NCBI RefSeq assembly: GCF_027887165.1
Contig: NC_077232.1
Span: forward strand, 4,977,895 to 5,041,894
Origin: Monodelphis domestica
Taxonomy: Eukaryota > Chordata > Mammalia > Didelphimorphia > Didelphidae
Direction: 5' to 3'
Length of the DNA: 64,000 nucleotides
Shown here: positions 23,463 to 34,089 of the stretch, in pieces
How the letters are laid out: the number at the start of each line of letters is the position of its first letter
How positions within the stretch are numbered: position 1 is the first letter of the stretch
Translations under genes and position numbers: made by a program
The notes under the pieces: generated by a model
What the model saw: the letters and a program-made list of their open reading frames with translations, nothing else
Told to the model about the DNA's origin: nothing
Databases searched by the model: none

Positions 23463-25065
23463 ATTAATTCAATAAAGGATTCCCCAAAGGGCTCCCTCTT
23501 GGGGCTGTTGAGCTACTGCCACTTGCTCATTAACCTGGGGGAGGTTATTGCTGGGGAGGAGATCATATTTCGATGTTTTTGTTGCTATTTGGGGATCCTT
23601 ACCCCCCCCCTTTTTAGTAACATTCCCCACCCCCCAGAGGTAGGGCCTGAGGAACAATGCCTTTCCTACTCTGGAGGCAAAGCCCTGGGGCTGGCACTCC
23701 GGCCTCTGGCCCACAGGCACTTATTTCTTCCATGAAATGCTCCCATCAGCCCAGGCACTAGCCCGAATAACCAGAAGTGGCTCCAAAGCCAAGTGAGGGT
23801 CAGCCTCCTCCGCATCTGCTTCCTATGTGGCACTTTCCAAAGTCCTCTGCCCTTTTCTCAAGGAAGCTTCCACTTGGGGAGGGGGCGGCGCTGGTTGCCT
23901 TTGGGTCTGGCCCCTGAGCCTGGCTGGCTCTGTTTCCTCATCTGCACACGGGTTAGACTAGGTGAACTGCAAGAACCCCTCCAAAGCCCAAGTTCTGGGA
24001 TTCTTTGTGTCAAATAGGAGCGACTCCCAGCTCCGGCTCCGGAGGGCTTCCTGCCTCTCTCCATGGTACCAGCCATCACCCAGCCGAGCCGGAGGAGAAG
24101 CTCCCTTCTCTCCCTTCCCTGGCAAGAGCCCCGCCTCCAGGTCCACGTCCCAGCTCTAGCAAAGGGCACTCACTGTGGGCCCCCCTTCCCGGGACCCCGA
24201 AAAGACATTTCCAGGCTCCGAAAGAAAACCTCTTCTTGGACCGAATCGTGATTTTGATTGAGACGAATGAGCTGGAGGAGGTCTTTGCTAGAGCTCCCCA
24301 AGGAATGCTGGGCTCACTCGGCTCAGGGCCGGCAGCGAGAAAGCCCGAGATCACTGGGCTGGCTCTCTCCGCGCTACCCCCGCTGCAGCTAAGGGCTTTC
24401 TGGGGGCTTCTCGACCAAAACGACCCCTTCCGCCACTAGGTTGGGGTGAGTGAATCCCCGAAACCTCGGACCCACCCAGCAGCTTACCTTTGCCCGCAGC
24501 CAATGGCCAGGGAAAGAGACCTTGAGCAGCCTCCAACCTACTCTAACCACTTCCAGGGTAGCCTTTTGCCTTGATTCCGACTAGAACGCGGCTGACATGG
24601 ATCTCCGATTTAGTGGCCTTTAGGATGAACCTTCCCGCCCCCTCCAGCCCCTCCCGCCTCTCTCCCTGCTCAGCTGACCCCTCCGACGGACGGTACCCAC
24701 AACCTCCGATTCGCTCAGAGGCTTGGCGTCCTCCCGACCAAAGCTACCTTCTTGGGAGACTTACTTATCTTCGGCTAGCCCAGGCTGCACATTGTCTTTC
24801 ATCCATTCAAACAGCGAATAGCATCCCTGTATAAGCGCAGCATTTAAAAACGGGCAAGTTCCAAGTCGGAAGGGAACCTCCCCATGGCTTGGTCCAAGCC
24901 CCTATTTTACAGATGAAGAAACTGAGGCCTAAAGCAGAAACGAAGTTTGCTGAAGAGAACTCAGGTGATTCGTGACAGAATTAGAACTGGGGGGGCGGGG
25001 GGGAGAGAAGATCAACGTTTGTCTCATTCACTTTGGAGGATAAAATACGTGTTTCTTTCACTTAC

Positions 25066-25120
25066 GTGGACCAAGGAGATACCCAGCACTGTTCAAGGTC
25101 CAGCCTCTCTTTTCCTTGGC
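25066..25120 (-). CDS. GAL: GAL exon 3, galanin N-terminal pharmacophore
   Basis: This 55-bp exon runs from the acceptor ttttctccctttggtgaag to the donor ccac|gtaagt. It encodes AKEKR followed by GWTLNSAGYLLGP and the first base of His. The KR pair releases the N-terminus of galanin. GWTLNSAGYLLGP is invariant in almost all vertebrate galanins and contains the receptor-contacting Trp2, Asn5 and Tyr9. The exon length and phases (0 in, 1 out) agree with the human gene. Confidence 0.99.
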
Positions 25121-25273
25121 CTTCACCAAAGGGAGAAAAAACAATTAGATAACTGGATTTTTCAAAATCTGGTACAGCTCCTAACTTGGGAAAAAGTCAC
25201 CATTATGGAACCTCTTTTGGTATGCCCTTACTGGGGGTAAACTGAGGCTTAGTCTGCTTTCCAAGTGACCTTG

Positions 25274-25311
25274 AATTGAATTGAATGAATGAATGAATGA
25301 ATGAATGAACA
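25274..25311. repeat. (TGAA)n microsatellite
   Basis: About eight TGAA units follow two 'gaattgaattgaa' pre-repeats. It lies in GAL intron 2. Confidence 0.9.
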
Positions 25312-26069
25312 TAGCCTAGGTATCCTCTACAACATGGAACAAGCACAGGATCTTTAAGGATGCCAGGGAATGTGTTCATGAGTGAGTGTGTAGCATGAGC
25401 TATGGGAATCCTGGAGCCATTTGCAAACTGCGCTGATTGAAGTAATTTGGGAAACGGCATTACCTCCTTGAGACTAAAGTACGCTGGGCCTCAGTTTCCT
25501 CCCCTGTAAAACTCGGCAATCTCTAAGGTTCCTTTCCTACAGTCCCATCTTCAATATGGTGTTATTTACGGGGCTCAGATGCACCCCAATTTAAATCTAC
25601 TGTCCCAGAAGTAGCCCTTCGGAGTTCAGCATCCAATTTACAAAATGGCTCCCCTCTGAAGCCCTCCAATCAATAAAAGGCTGCCTGTGGGAATATTTTC
25701 CTTCCCTGCAGCTCTGCACTGTGGGCTGAGCTCGGACATCTCGCCTCTAGCCCAAGCTCCTGGGAGCCTTGGGGGTAGAATTGTCCACCCTCGTGGCTGA
25801 TTTACTAGTTTCCCAAAGGGGTGAACCCAAGGAGTTGGGAGAATGGCAGGGAAGACCAGCGCTGGCCTCAGTTTCCTCCCCTTGCCCCAAAGCCCAGGCT
25901 CTCTGCAGGGTGGCCTTTAGCTCCTCTTGCACGCCTTCCCTGGGGGCTCCTCTTTCCTTGGCCTTGCCCGGGGCTCTACCAGCCTTCCTGCCCTGGATTA
26001 GGGGAGATGGGAGAAGCGATTTCGGGGTTCTGGTGGGGCTGCTCCCTCCCTGCAGGCCCAGGCACTTAC

Positions 26070-26153
26070 GGAGAGCACGAGCCCCAGGGTCTCGGACAGC
26101 GTGGCACACAGGATGAGGGAGGCGAACAGGAGGCTGCGGCCGCACCGCTGCAT
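26070..26153 (-). CDS. GAL: GAL exon 2, start codon and signal peptide
   Basis: The exon begins exactly at the ATG (acceptor gtcttccccttgcag|ATG) and ends ctctcc|gtaagt: 84 bp, 28 codons, phase 0. It encodes MQRCGRSLLFASLILCATLS and ETLGLVLS, a typical signal peptide: basic n-region (R3, R6), Leu/Ala-rich h-region, small residues near the cleavage zone. Human exon 2 also starts at the ATG and encodes 27 residues. After splicing, the start codon context is AAG-ATG-C (A at -3), a good Kozak match. Its sequence identity to human is low, as usual for signal peptides; assignment rests on the downstream exons. Confidence 0.95.
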
Positions 26154-26564
26154 CTGCAAGGGGAAGACAAGGCGGCGGTGGGAGCTGGAGAGAGGTTGAG
26201 GGCCCTCCCGCCCCCACTGAGGGGAAAGGGGCCATTGGTGCTAGAAAGAAGGTGGGCAGGCAGCGAGCTAGAGGAGGCCGGAAGGGAATTCGGAAGGTGG
26301 CGCCCCGGCATAAACCCAGTGCCAGGCACAGGGAGAGACGAGCAAAGCTTCCCTCCCCCACTCTCCGGGCCGTCCCTGCCCCAACCTGCACGCCAGGGCC
26401 GCTGGCTTCTGGCTATTCGGCACACAGGACCCCCATTTCCCAGCCAGGCATTTCCCCTTGTGGCTGACACTCTCTCCCCATCATCTCCGCTTCCTTCAAG
26501 TCTCAGTCCAAGTCCCAGCGTCCATAGGAAGCCTCCCTCCATACAAAGGTACAGAATGTTTCCT

Positions 26565-26695
26565 AGGTCGTCCCCTAGAGACTGGGAGCTCCTTCAGAGC
26601 TGGGACGGTCTTTTACTTTGGCGGGGGGATCCTCAGTCGTTAGCACAATGCCTGGTACACAGTAGGTCCTTAATAAATGCTTGTTGACTTGACAA
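26565..26695 (+). repeat. MIR/L2-type 3' tail
   Basis: The text 'tgggagctccttcagagctgggacggtctttt...ttagcacaatgcctggtacacagtaggtccttaataaatgcttgttgac' is a common ancient element. Related tails occur at 38480-38590, 45900-45980 and 51600-51735. It lies in GAL intron 1. Confidence 0.65.
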
Positions 26696-27104
26696 GTTAC
26701 TACTGTGGCCAGAGAACTTAAGGGACTTGCCCGAGCTCAAGCAGGAAGGATAGGACGAGCAGTGGACAAGAAAGCCCCCAATCTTCAAAGTCTCAGAATT
26801 TGCCCCAAACTCAATCAGAGGAATGGGAAAACCATTGGCATCAGCTTTCCTGAGGGGCAGTTGCCTGCCTGCACGCAGGGGCCGATGCCAGGCTGTCCAT
26901 CCCATGGACACAGGGGCTGCAGACACTGGTTCCCGGACAAGTTGAGGAAGGACCTTTTAGGAGAGAGAGCTAGAGAAAGCGGTCCCTCCCCCCAGCCTCC
27001 CCAGCTCCAGCTCTGGGGCTCTTCGCCTCATCTGGCTTCCTGGAACCCTTGGACAGAAGTCTGGCGAAGCCCCGGGGCCCCTTCTCATCTTGTTTTTACA
27101 CCCT

Positions 27105-27293
27105 CACCTTCCGTCTTGGAGTCAATACTGTGTATTAGTTCCAAGGCGGAAGAGCGGTAAGAGCTAGGTAAGGGGGTGCAGGGACTTGCCCAGGGTCATC
27201 CAACTAGGAAGTGTCTGAGAGGTCAGATTTGAACCCAGGACCTCCCGTCTCTAGGCCTGGCTCTCCATCCACTGAGCTACCCAGCTGCCCCCT
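27105..27293 (-). repeat. tRNA-derived SINE in GAL intron 1
   Basis: This is a near full-length copy read on the minus strand, from 'ccccctgg/gggggcagctgggtagctcagtggatgg' near 27290 to the tail 'ttccaaggcggaagagcgg...cttccgtcttggagtcaatactgtg'. It lies about 300 bp downstream of GAL exon 1. Confidence 0.9.
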
Positions 27294-27590
27294 CAGAATC
27301 ACCTTTGTGCCAAGTGTCCGAGGCGAGCGAGCGCGGAGAAAGCATTTGCCCAAGCCTTGGCCCCTGCCTTCTGGCCACACCGTAACAGGACGCTAAGAGC
27401 GCCTGCTCCGGCCCCTGGGGAGGCTGGCTGCCTTCCCTGCAGCCCGGGGCAGCGACCGCTCCCCTCGGGGTGGGCGATCCTCAGGGACAATCCCAGGGAA
27501 GGAGCCAACGCTCTGGCCGCCCCCGGGGGCGAGCTTAGAGGGCAGGCGGGATAGGACGGGCGGCCCCCGTCTCTCCTGCCTCAGCCCTAC

Positions 27591-27795
27591 CTTGAGCTGG
27601 ATGCGCTGGTGCACTGGAGAGCGTAGACGGGAGAGGATCGGGCAGGCGCGGCTGCTGGACTGTGGGCAGCGGCTCGGGTCCGACAGGCTCTCACTGCATG
27701 CTGCGGGGGCGGGGCCGGAGGGAGAGCGACCACTTGCGGGATCGACGGGCTGGCTGTGGCTGCTGCAGACAGGTGGCTGGTCGTCTCGCCTGCGT
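27591..27795 (-). other. GAL: GAL exon 1 (non-coding 5' UTR)
   Basis: The 3' boundary is a donor, ccagctcaag|gtaggg at 27591/27590. The 5' boundary is estimated from a TATA-like box at 27830-27822, which puts the start near 27795. The only ATG in the exon (27699-27697) opens a two-codon ORF that stops at once. Galanin genes of other mammals also have a non-coding first exon. Confidence 0.75.
27691..27699 (-). other. Two-codon upstream ORF (ATG CAG TGA) in GAL 5' UTR
   Basis: The minus strand reads ccgcagcATGCAGTGAgag. It has A at -3 but C at +4, so moderate start context. It is a minimal uORF ahead of the GAL start codon and could lower or condition translation. Confidence 0.5.
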
Positions 27796-27821
27796 CCTCC
27801 CTCCCCACTGAGTCCTGCCTA

Positions 27822-27830
27822 CTTATGGGG
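27822..27830 (-). promoter_or_regulatory. GAL: GAL TATA-like box
   Basis: The minus strand reads CCCCATAAGTAGG: CATAAG is a non-canonical TATA-type element about 30 bp ahead of the predicted start. Confidence 0.55.
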
Positions 27831-27862
27831 AGGCGCGCCTGGCGGGGGGAGCCGAGAAACGC

Positions 27863-27870
27863 TCACGTCA
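27863..27870 (-). promoter_or_regulatory. GAL: CRE-like site TGACGTGA
   Basis: The site differs by one base from the palindromic CRE (TGACGTCA) and lies about 70 bp upstream of the predicted GAL start. Placental GAL promoters are known to have a cAMP/phorbol-ester-responsive CRE-like element in the same zone. Confidence 0.6.
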
Positions 27871-27880
27871 GCGGCCCGAG

Positions 27881-28074
27881 GGGGATAATTGCCCCTGAGG
27901 CGGGCCAGCTGCATTAGGACAGGCACAAATTACTGTCATCCAATTAGAGGCATTTGGAGAGCTCAGCGAGCCCAGCTGCCCGCCAAGGGACGTGGTGGGG
28001 GCGGGAGGGAAACGGGGAGCGGGACTGGGCTGGCGGCCGGGCGATAAGAGCCCGCCGCCGAGCAATTATCCCCC
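27881..28074. promoter_or_regulatory. Inverted pair of GGGATAATTGC motifs upstream of GAL
   Basis: GGGGATAATTGCCCC at 27881-27895 and its near reverse complement GCAATTATCCCCC at 28062-28074 flank a unique AT-rich insert (acaaattactgtcatccaattagaggcatttgg, about 27924-27957) that holds TAAT/ATTA homeodomain-type cores. These are the only AT-rich patches inside the CpG island, which suggests selected binding sites. Confidence 0.5.
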
Positions 28075-28099
28075 ATTACCTGTAGTCGCCCCCGTCGCC

Positions 28100-29810
28100 T
28101 GGGTGACGGCTGGCGGGGACGCGAGAGGAGAAGGGCACCTCCGCACCCCAAGCCAGAAGCCCGGGATGGGGGCCCTTGACTGCTCCCACTCCCCACCCCA
28201 TCTGCAGCCTCTCGGGTGAACCAGCATCCCGTGGGGCGGGGGCCCAAGGCCACCCCGCAGACGGGCGCTTTGGTTGGGGCGGCTGGGAGCCAAACCCTCC
28301 CTGCTTTCCCCGCTTGCGCCACCCCTAGCTGCAGGCTGACCTCCCTTTCTTGGGGTTCTGCCCTCTCTCTAGCCACTGCTTCAATCCCAGCCTCAGTTTC
28401 TTCCTTCTAAAAATGAAGCCGTCGGGCTGGCGGGTTCCTCCCCAGCATTGTGCCCCCGCGGTCTAAGTCAAAGTTCGTCTGGGGACGTCCTAGATTGTAG
28501 CGATCCCAGCTGTCCCTGTGGGGCCCCGAGGGCTGGAAAGCTGCTGAGGTCTCGGGTGGGGTGGGGTGGGGGCAGCCAATAGCAGACCACTTCCCCATCC
28601 ACAGCCTGGAGCAAAGGCAGGAAGGGGCTGGACCAGACTTTCGGAGTAGGAGCTTCCTCTCCCGGTATCTCTGTAAATGCTCTGAGCCTCAGTTTCCCTA
28701 TTTGTGAAATGGCCTGGAGGCCGCGGCCAGCTTCCCTTCTCTGAGCCGGTGACTGAAACAAAAGATCCTTCCGCACTTCTGCCGGCTGTGACGGGGACAT
28801 CCCTCATGCCGGCCCCCAGGCGGCCCAGAAGAGACCCCAGCCAGGCCACCTTGGACAGCAGCCACTCCGCCCTCAGTCTCTGGGCTTGGCCAGGGAGACT
28901 CGCTGAGCTCGTGCTCCTCTGGTGACGGCCGGGCTCCTATAAGCGTCCTCCCAGCACCTGAGGCCTCGAGAGGCTCATTATTGCTCTTGAGCCCCCCTCC
29001 ATCGCCCGCAGGCTGGCCGGAGTTCTGCCTTCTTGGCCAGCGTGTGAGAGCCAGAGGTGGCAGTTACCTCAGTTTTCCTTGTGAAAAATGGGCTTAGTCT
29101 GTTTCAAAGGGAGGACCTTGCAGGCCTGAATTCTGGAGCTGCCTCTGAAAGGAGCCTGAACGGTGGCTTCTTTCTGCCCCTTTTGGTTAAGGACCCTCGG
29201 CCCCGTGGGCTCCTCTTTCTCATTAAAAGGAGCTTTGGGGTCCCTATTAGGCAGGAGGGTCCTTTGGGGGCCCCGATAGCCTTGTCCGGTGCTTCAGGCC
29301 CATGTGGAGGGCCCAGATCACAGCTACCCAGGCTCAGGCTGGCCTGGAACCAGAAAGCACTGACCTTACCCCTGCAGCCATAACGGGCTTTGGACCTGGT
29401 CAGTTGGCAGCTCGAAGCCCTCCCGCTGCCCCCAGACCCCTCGTGTCCTCGGGAAGGACGGGGGGCGGCTGGCCGTAGCCCATGGTGGGCCCTCTGGAGC
29501 TGGGGGCCATCCCAGCCCTGCCCAGAGTTTTCCAAGATCTTCGTCTCGATCCTTTCATTCAGCTCGTCGCCCTCTTCTTTCTCCCCATCCCGATGCCAGT
29601 CTGGCCCCCTTAGAAAAGGACACCTTCATCACCAGCCATAATGCCAATGGTCCGGTGAGGGGCCATTCCTGCCAGGGCCTCACACAAAGGTCCAGGCTGC
29701 AATCTGAATCCGTGGAGGAGGCGCCCCCGCCAGGGAGGGCTTTGGCTGCGTTTAATCAGGGTAATCAGCCAGGAGGCTGGGCAGGAAAGCTCTGAAAATT
29801 CTAAAGAGAA
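28100..29810. other. GAL 5' flank, GC-rich unique DNA
   Basis: No gene was recognised. Small MIR-like scraps are present ('ctcagtttcttccttctaaaaatgaa' at 28390 and 'gagcctcagtttccctatttgtgaaatgg' at 28684). Open frames here are GC-driven and resemble nothing known. Confidence 0.4.
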
Positions 29811-29817
29811 GTATGAG

Positions 29818-30010
29818 GGGGCAGCTGGGTAGTTCAGTGGATGGAGAGCCAGGCCTAGAGATGGGAGGTCCTGGGTTCAAATTTGGCCTCAGACACTTCC
29901 CAGCTGGGTGACCCTGGACAAGTCACTTCATCCCCATGACCTAGCCCTTCCCACTCTTCTGCCTTGGAACCAACACACAGTATTGATTCTAAGACAAAGT
30001 GAGGGTATAA
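29818..30010 (+). repeat. tRNA-derived marsupial SINE, near full length
   Basis: It runs from 'gggggcagctgggtagttcagtggatggagagccaggcc' through 'ggttcaaatttggcctcagacacttccc' to 'cacagtattgattctaagacaaagtgaggg'. A-box-like and B-box-like segments are intact. Confidence 0.93.
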
Positions 30011-30514
30011 AAAAAGAGAGAGGTATGAGCCACAACGAGGATTACCCCACAGCATCCTCCTTCTTTACTTCTGACCAAGAATCCATCTACGCTAGCCCAG
30101 AAAAGTAACTGTCTTCGGGCTTTTGCTTGAAGACCTAGAAGGATGGGGAGCTCACTCCCTCTTGAAGGAGGGAGTGGAATAAAACCCCTCCATTGCCTCT
30201 TCCAAGACTGAGTCTGCTGTGATACTGTGCATGACAGACGGCCTCCTCCAGCAGGGCTATTGCACTCAGGGCAGATTCTGAAAGGCAGCTTGGAAGGGAG
30301 AGAGCAGTTCTGTAAGCCTGAGCAGGGTGGCGCTCAGGAGGGATGCTGTTCTGCCCTCTGCAGGGTCCCCTAACAGGGCCAGGGAAGTGCCTTGTCATCT
30401 TCCGCTGGTCTTGACCTTCCCAGGGAGGGGTTTTTCCCTAGTGGGGAGGGAGCAGGACCCCCACCCCCACCCCAGACCTTGACACCCTACAGCGAAACTC
30501 GATTCCTGGCCCAC

Positions 30515-30690
30515 GTCTAGGGCTCAGGAAGGCTCATTAACTGGGAGTGGGAAGTGGAATGGTCGGTCCATAGATAACGTCTGCTAATGAAAGTCCATTG
30601 AAACAAGGAACAAATGAAACCCATTTTTCTTTTGAAAATGCCTCCATTAGAGCACATTAGATATCCATCTTGGCCAAGCGCTCTCCATGC
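30515..30690. promoter_or_regulatory. Candidate conserved non-coding element
   Basis: An AT-rich, repeat-free block lies in GC-rich surroundings ('ctcattaactggg', 'tagataacgtctgctaatgaaagtccattg', 'cctccattagagcacattagatatcc'), with several ATTA/TAAT cores. Only composition and uniqueness support it. Confidence 0.35.
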
Positions 30691-31564
30691 TCCCAGGGCC
30701 ATGAGGTCATTCGGGCCATCTTCTCAGAGCGAGCTTGGCTGTCCGTCCCTCCTTCGAGGCTGGCAGATGCCCAAGTGCAGCCTCCAATGGGGAAGCCAAA
30801 AGCCTGAGGCTGAGTCACTCAGCTTTGGGCCACGGAAAGGCAGCTGTTCTTGGGAAAGGGCCCGAGGAGGGTCATCGCGGAAGCTCAGGGCTGATTCATG
30901 AAGTGTGTTTGGGAAGGATCCAGTGCACAGTACAAATACTGAGAATAATAGCTCCTAGCGGGACGGTGCTTCGGGCTTACAAAGAGCTTTCCTCCCCATG
31001 ACACTATGAGTGAGGATGACAAATGTTCCCATTTTGCAGATGCACACATCGAAACTGAGTCACAAAGGGAGTAAGTGTGAAAATGAGGGTTGACGTCCTG
31101 GTTTTCAAACTCCAGACTGTACGCAGTGAACTGCCATCTCCAAACATCCTTCATCATATCCAAGGGTCAGCAGACCCTGCCCCTCTGGGTGATGCGCCCA
31201 GAGATGGCCTGAGAGAGATCCACAAAAGCTGCCTCTGGCTCCTGCCCTCACTGGTGACACTCAGGGAATTTCCGCGTCTGCCTTGGCTCTGTCTGCAAAA
31301 AGACCTTTGGTTCACTCATAGACTAAAAGACATGAAGGACGCCCAGTTTTATGGAACCCGCCCCAAAACAATGCTCCAAACTGTGGATTTCAGGAGAACT
31401 TGCTTTTCTAGAGAGCATCAAGCAAGCCCACTGTGCAGCACATCTCCTCTTGCCTAGGAACCTACACAGTCCACGTGGCTCACAGTATAAGCAAAAGGGT
31501 AGCCTGGGTCTATCCTGCATGCACATGTTTCCCTAATGTACCAATTAATAGTAAAGATAAGAGT

Positions 31565-31760
31565 GGGGCAGCTGGGTGGCTCAGTGGATTGAGAGACGGA
31601 AGGTCCTGGGTTCAAATCTGGCCTCAAACACTTTCTAGCTGGGTGATCCTGGACAAGTCCCCCCGTCCTCCCCCCCCATGGCCTAGCCCTGACCACTCTT
31701 CTGCCTCAGAACCAAGACACAGTATTGATTCCAAGACGGAAGGGGAAGGCTTAAAAAGTA
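31565..31760 (+). repeat. tRNA-derived marsupial SINE
   Basis: A full-order copy: 'ggggcagctgggtggctcagtggattgag...ttcaaatctggcctcaaacactttctagctggg...acacagtattgattccaagacggaaggggaagg'. Confidence 0.93.
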
Positions 31761-32164
31761 GCAAAGACAAGATCCCTCAGCCTGGTCCTTCCCTCCTCAT
31801 TTTCATTAGGCGGCCATCTATAAAGAGCAGTGGCAGCAACGTCAGCGGAGGCAGAATTGGGCGGAGGGTGACCGGAAGGAGGGTGGAGACTCCCACACTC
31901 TCGGAGAGGCCGCCTGGTCAGGAGACTTCCACTAAGGGCGACGGAGGCTGATCTGGCCAGCAAAGGGTCACAATCGCTTCCTAGGTCTGTGGCTGTCCTT
32001 CCCGGGTGGGTCAGGACAGATCCTGGGAGACACCTCGTGCCGCCCCCTCCGGCGGGACCTCCCAGGCCGATGCCGGCTCTCCCTTCCTGGTGCCTCCCAT
32101 GAGCTCCTGCGGGCACTGCAAGGGCAAGGAGGGGATGCGTTGGGGAGCCCCGGCGCTGGGGAGG

Positions 32165-33010
32165 GGCTCACATCCCTGCTGCTGATTTAATTTTTCCTAA
32201 TTAAAACATGGCTAATAAAGGGAGAGGGGCGTGGACAGAAAGGCAGGAAGAGCCGGCTTGGGGACCCTGGACGAGTCCCCTAACCATTGTGGGCCCCAAA
32301 CGACCCTCCATAAACTAAAGAGAAGGTGCTGCCGTCTGATCTCTGCTTGTGAATGGCAGCCGGACGGCAGGGCAGCGCGGAGGGCCCCGGCGAGGCCCGC
32401 GTGAGAGCTGAAGGAATCTTTCCGTTCCATCCTGCCTTCATGCCTTCTCTTGTGGCTGGTTCTCCCGTCTGCCTTACATTTCCCTTCCTTTTTCTCATCC
32501 AAACCCTATTCATCCTTTAACTTCCTTCAGGTCCCACCTCCACCAGGGAGGCTGTCGTGATTGCTCCCGCCACGCTGGCGACTTTCATCTCTCAGCCCTC
32601 CTGGTACCCTTGAGAGGGGCACCTGGACGTTTCCTACTTGGAGAAGCCCCAGCCCTGCCCCCTCCAGCTCAGCGTGGACTTGGGAAGGGCCTCGATGAGG
32701 GAATGGCACAAATGGGCTTATTTCCTGCTGCCAGGCATCGTCTCTGGCCTGAAGCGAAGCGAAAGGTCAGAGGCCCTGCTGTGCTTCAACAATAAAGCCC
32801 AGATCTGGCAGCAAATGGCCTTGATTGAGAGGAAATCAGTTGGCGAATTCTTAGCGATGATGGGATTTTTCCACCCAGTGACACATTGACATCAGAATAA
32901 GTCTGAAGCCCAGGAAAAAAATCCAATTCTCAGCCCCGGTTATTATATTTGAAGAGTCAGACTAACTTGCCAGAGGAAGGACACTGCCAATTAGCATTAG
33001 CAGGGACATT
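32165..33010. promoter_or_regulatory. Candidate conserved non-coding DNA
   Basis: Two AT-rich repeat-free patches stand out: 'gatttaatttttcctaattaaaacatggctaataaag' (32183-32220) and about 32780-33000 ('caataaagcccagatctggcagcaaatggccttgattgagagg...ccaattagcattagcagg'). They contain homeodomain-type ATTA cores. No coding frame of interest was seen. Confidence 0.35.
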
Positions 33011-33491
33011 CTTCTCCGAGGATTACTGCCTCCGCCCGCTGAGGGCCCAGAACCCAACAGCTGTCCCGTCTGAGCCCAGCAGAACAGTCAGCGACGGATG
33101 CCAGGAAACCCGCCCCGGCCGCCCCGTGGGGGACTCTCCATGAGCTCCAGGTCAGAACCGAGTCGTTTCACCGTGTCAGAGTGAAGGAGGGCTTTGGAGG
33201 TCGTTTGTCTTGTAGGGGAAACTGAGGCGTGGGAGAGGAGCCGTCGTCAGGAAGCACAAGTGGTGCAGAGGCAGGGCTTCTGACTCCCCTGTCCGAGCTC
33301 TTCTCTCACAGGCAGCTCTTCACCCTTCTTCATGCAGCCTCAGCCCTACACGTCCGGAGGATTGGCCTGGGAGCCCAGGGAGGTGTGCAGTACGTTAGAA
33401 AGCGTTTCTCCATCGGTAGCTTTTCATTTGTTGTCTTCCACGCACTTATGTTGTACATTTTGCTTCTAGAACATCTTTTGAAGTGGCCATA

Positions 33492-33842
33492 CGATGATGA
33501 TGACGACGACAATGATTATGACAATGATGATGATGATGATGACGACGACGACGACGACGATGACGATGACGACAATGATTATGACAATGATGATGACGAC
33601 GACGATGACGACAATGATGATGATGATGATGACGACGATGATGATGACAATGATGATGACTACAATGATGACAATGATGATGACTACAATGATGACAATG
33701 ATGATGACTACAATGACAACAGCGATGATGATGATGAAGATGGTGATGATAATACGATGATGATGATGATGAAGAAGATGGTGATGATAATGACAGTGAC
33801 AATGACAACGACCATGACGATGATGATGAAGATGAAGAAGAA
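33492..33842. repeat. (GAT/GAC)n trinucleotide array
   Basis: About 350 bp of GAY triplets with scattered AAT/TAC/AAG variants. It keeps frames open as poly-Asp, poly-Met/Thr and poly-His/Ser. There is no splice or family signal, so it is treated as a microsatellite and not as a coding region. Confidence 0.95.
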
Positions 33843-34089
33843 GAACGCTCTCCTGGGCATGGTCAGTGCTCCTCTGTCCTGTCTCTCACCAGCCTCATGG
33901 AAACTGTGACACTCAGGGCAGGGCTCCAGACACCCACTGCTGTGTGTCCTAGGAAGACAGGGCCGACTAAAGCCAGAAAGTTAAGCAGCATCCCTGGAGC
34001 CCTCTGCTTGGCCTGGAGCTTCCCAGAGACAAATTCTGACCCAGAGAGCAGCCCCGAGACGGCTCCTCAAGATGGTGCAACGTAGATCT

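Larger units (their letters stand above)
19160..27795 (-). other. GAL: GAL transcription unit (six exons)
   Basis: The whole galanin/GMAP prepropeptide gene lies on the minus strand: exon 1 (~27795-27591, non-coding), exon 2 (26153-26070), exon 3 (25120-25066), exon 4 (22694-22608), exon 5 (21011-20934) and exon 6 (19456 to ~19160). All introns start GT and end AG. Intron lengths are 1437, 949, 2371, 1596 and 1477 bp. The spliced frame encodes 121 residues (human: 123) with no stop or frame shift. Galanin acts on the receptors GALR1-3 as a secreted neuropeptide. Introns carry only SINE pieces and unique sequence, giving a compact 8.6-kb gene. Confidence 0.97.
27290..28350. promoter_or_regulatory. 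GAL: CpG island over GAL exon 1 and promoter
   Basis: CpG dinucleotides are frequent here compared with the flanks, in an otherwise strongly GC-rich stretch that spans exon 1 and about 550 bp upstream. It fits a regulated neuropeptide promoter that has both a CpG island and a TATA-like box. Confidence 0.75.

Noticed and set aside
25821-26687. A 288-codon plus-strand open frame over GAL exon 2
   Set aside because: It is antisense shadow in GC-rich DNA; the real gene here is GAL on the minus strand with proven splice sites.
33229-33909. A 226-codon open frame with a long poly-Asp stretch
   Set aside because: Its body is the (GAT/GAC)n microsatellite; the flanks show no family or splice signal.
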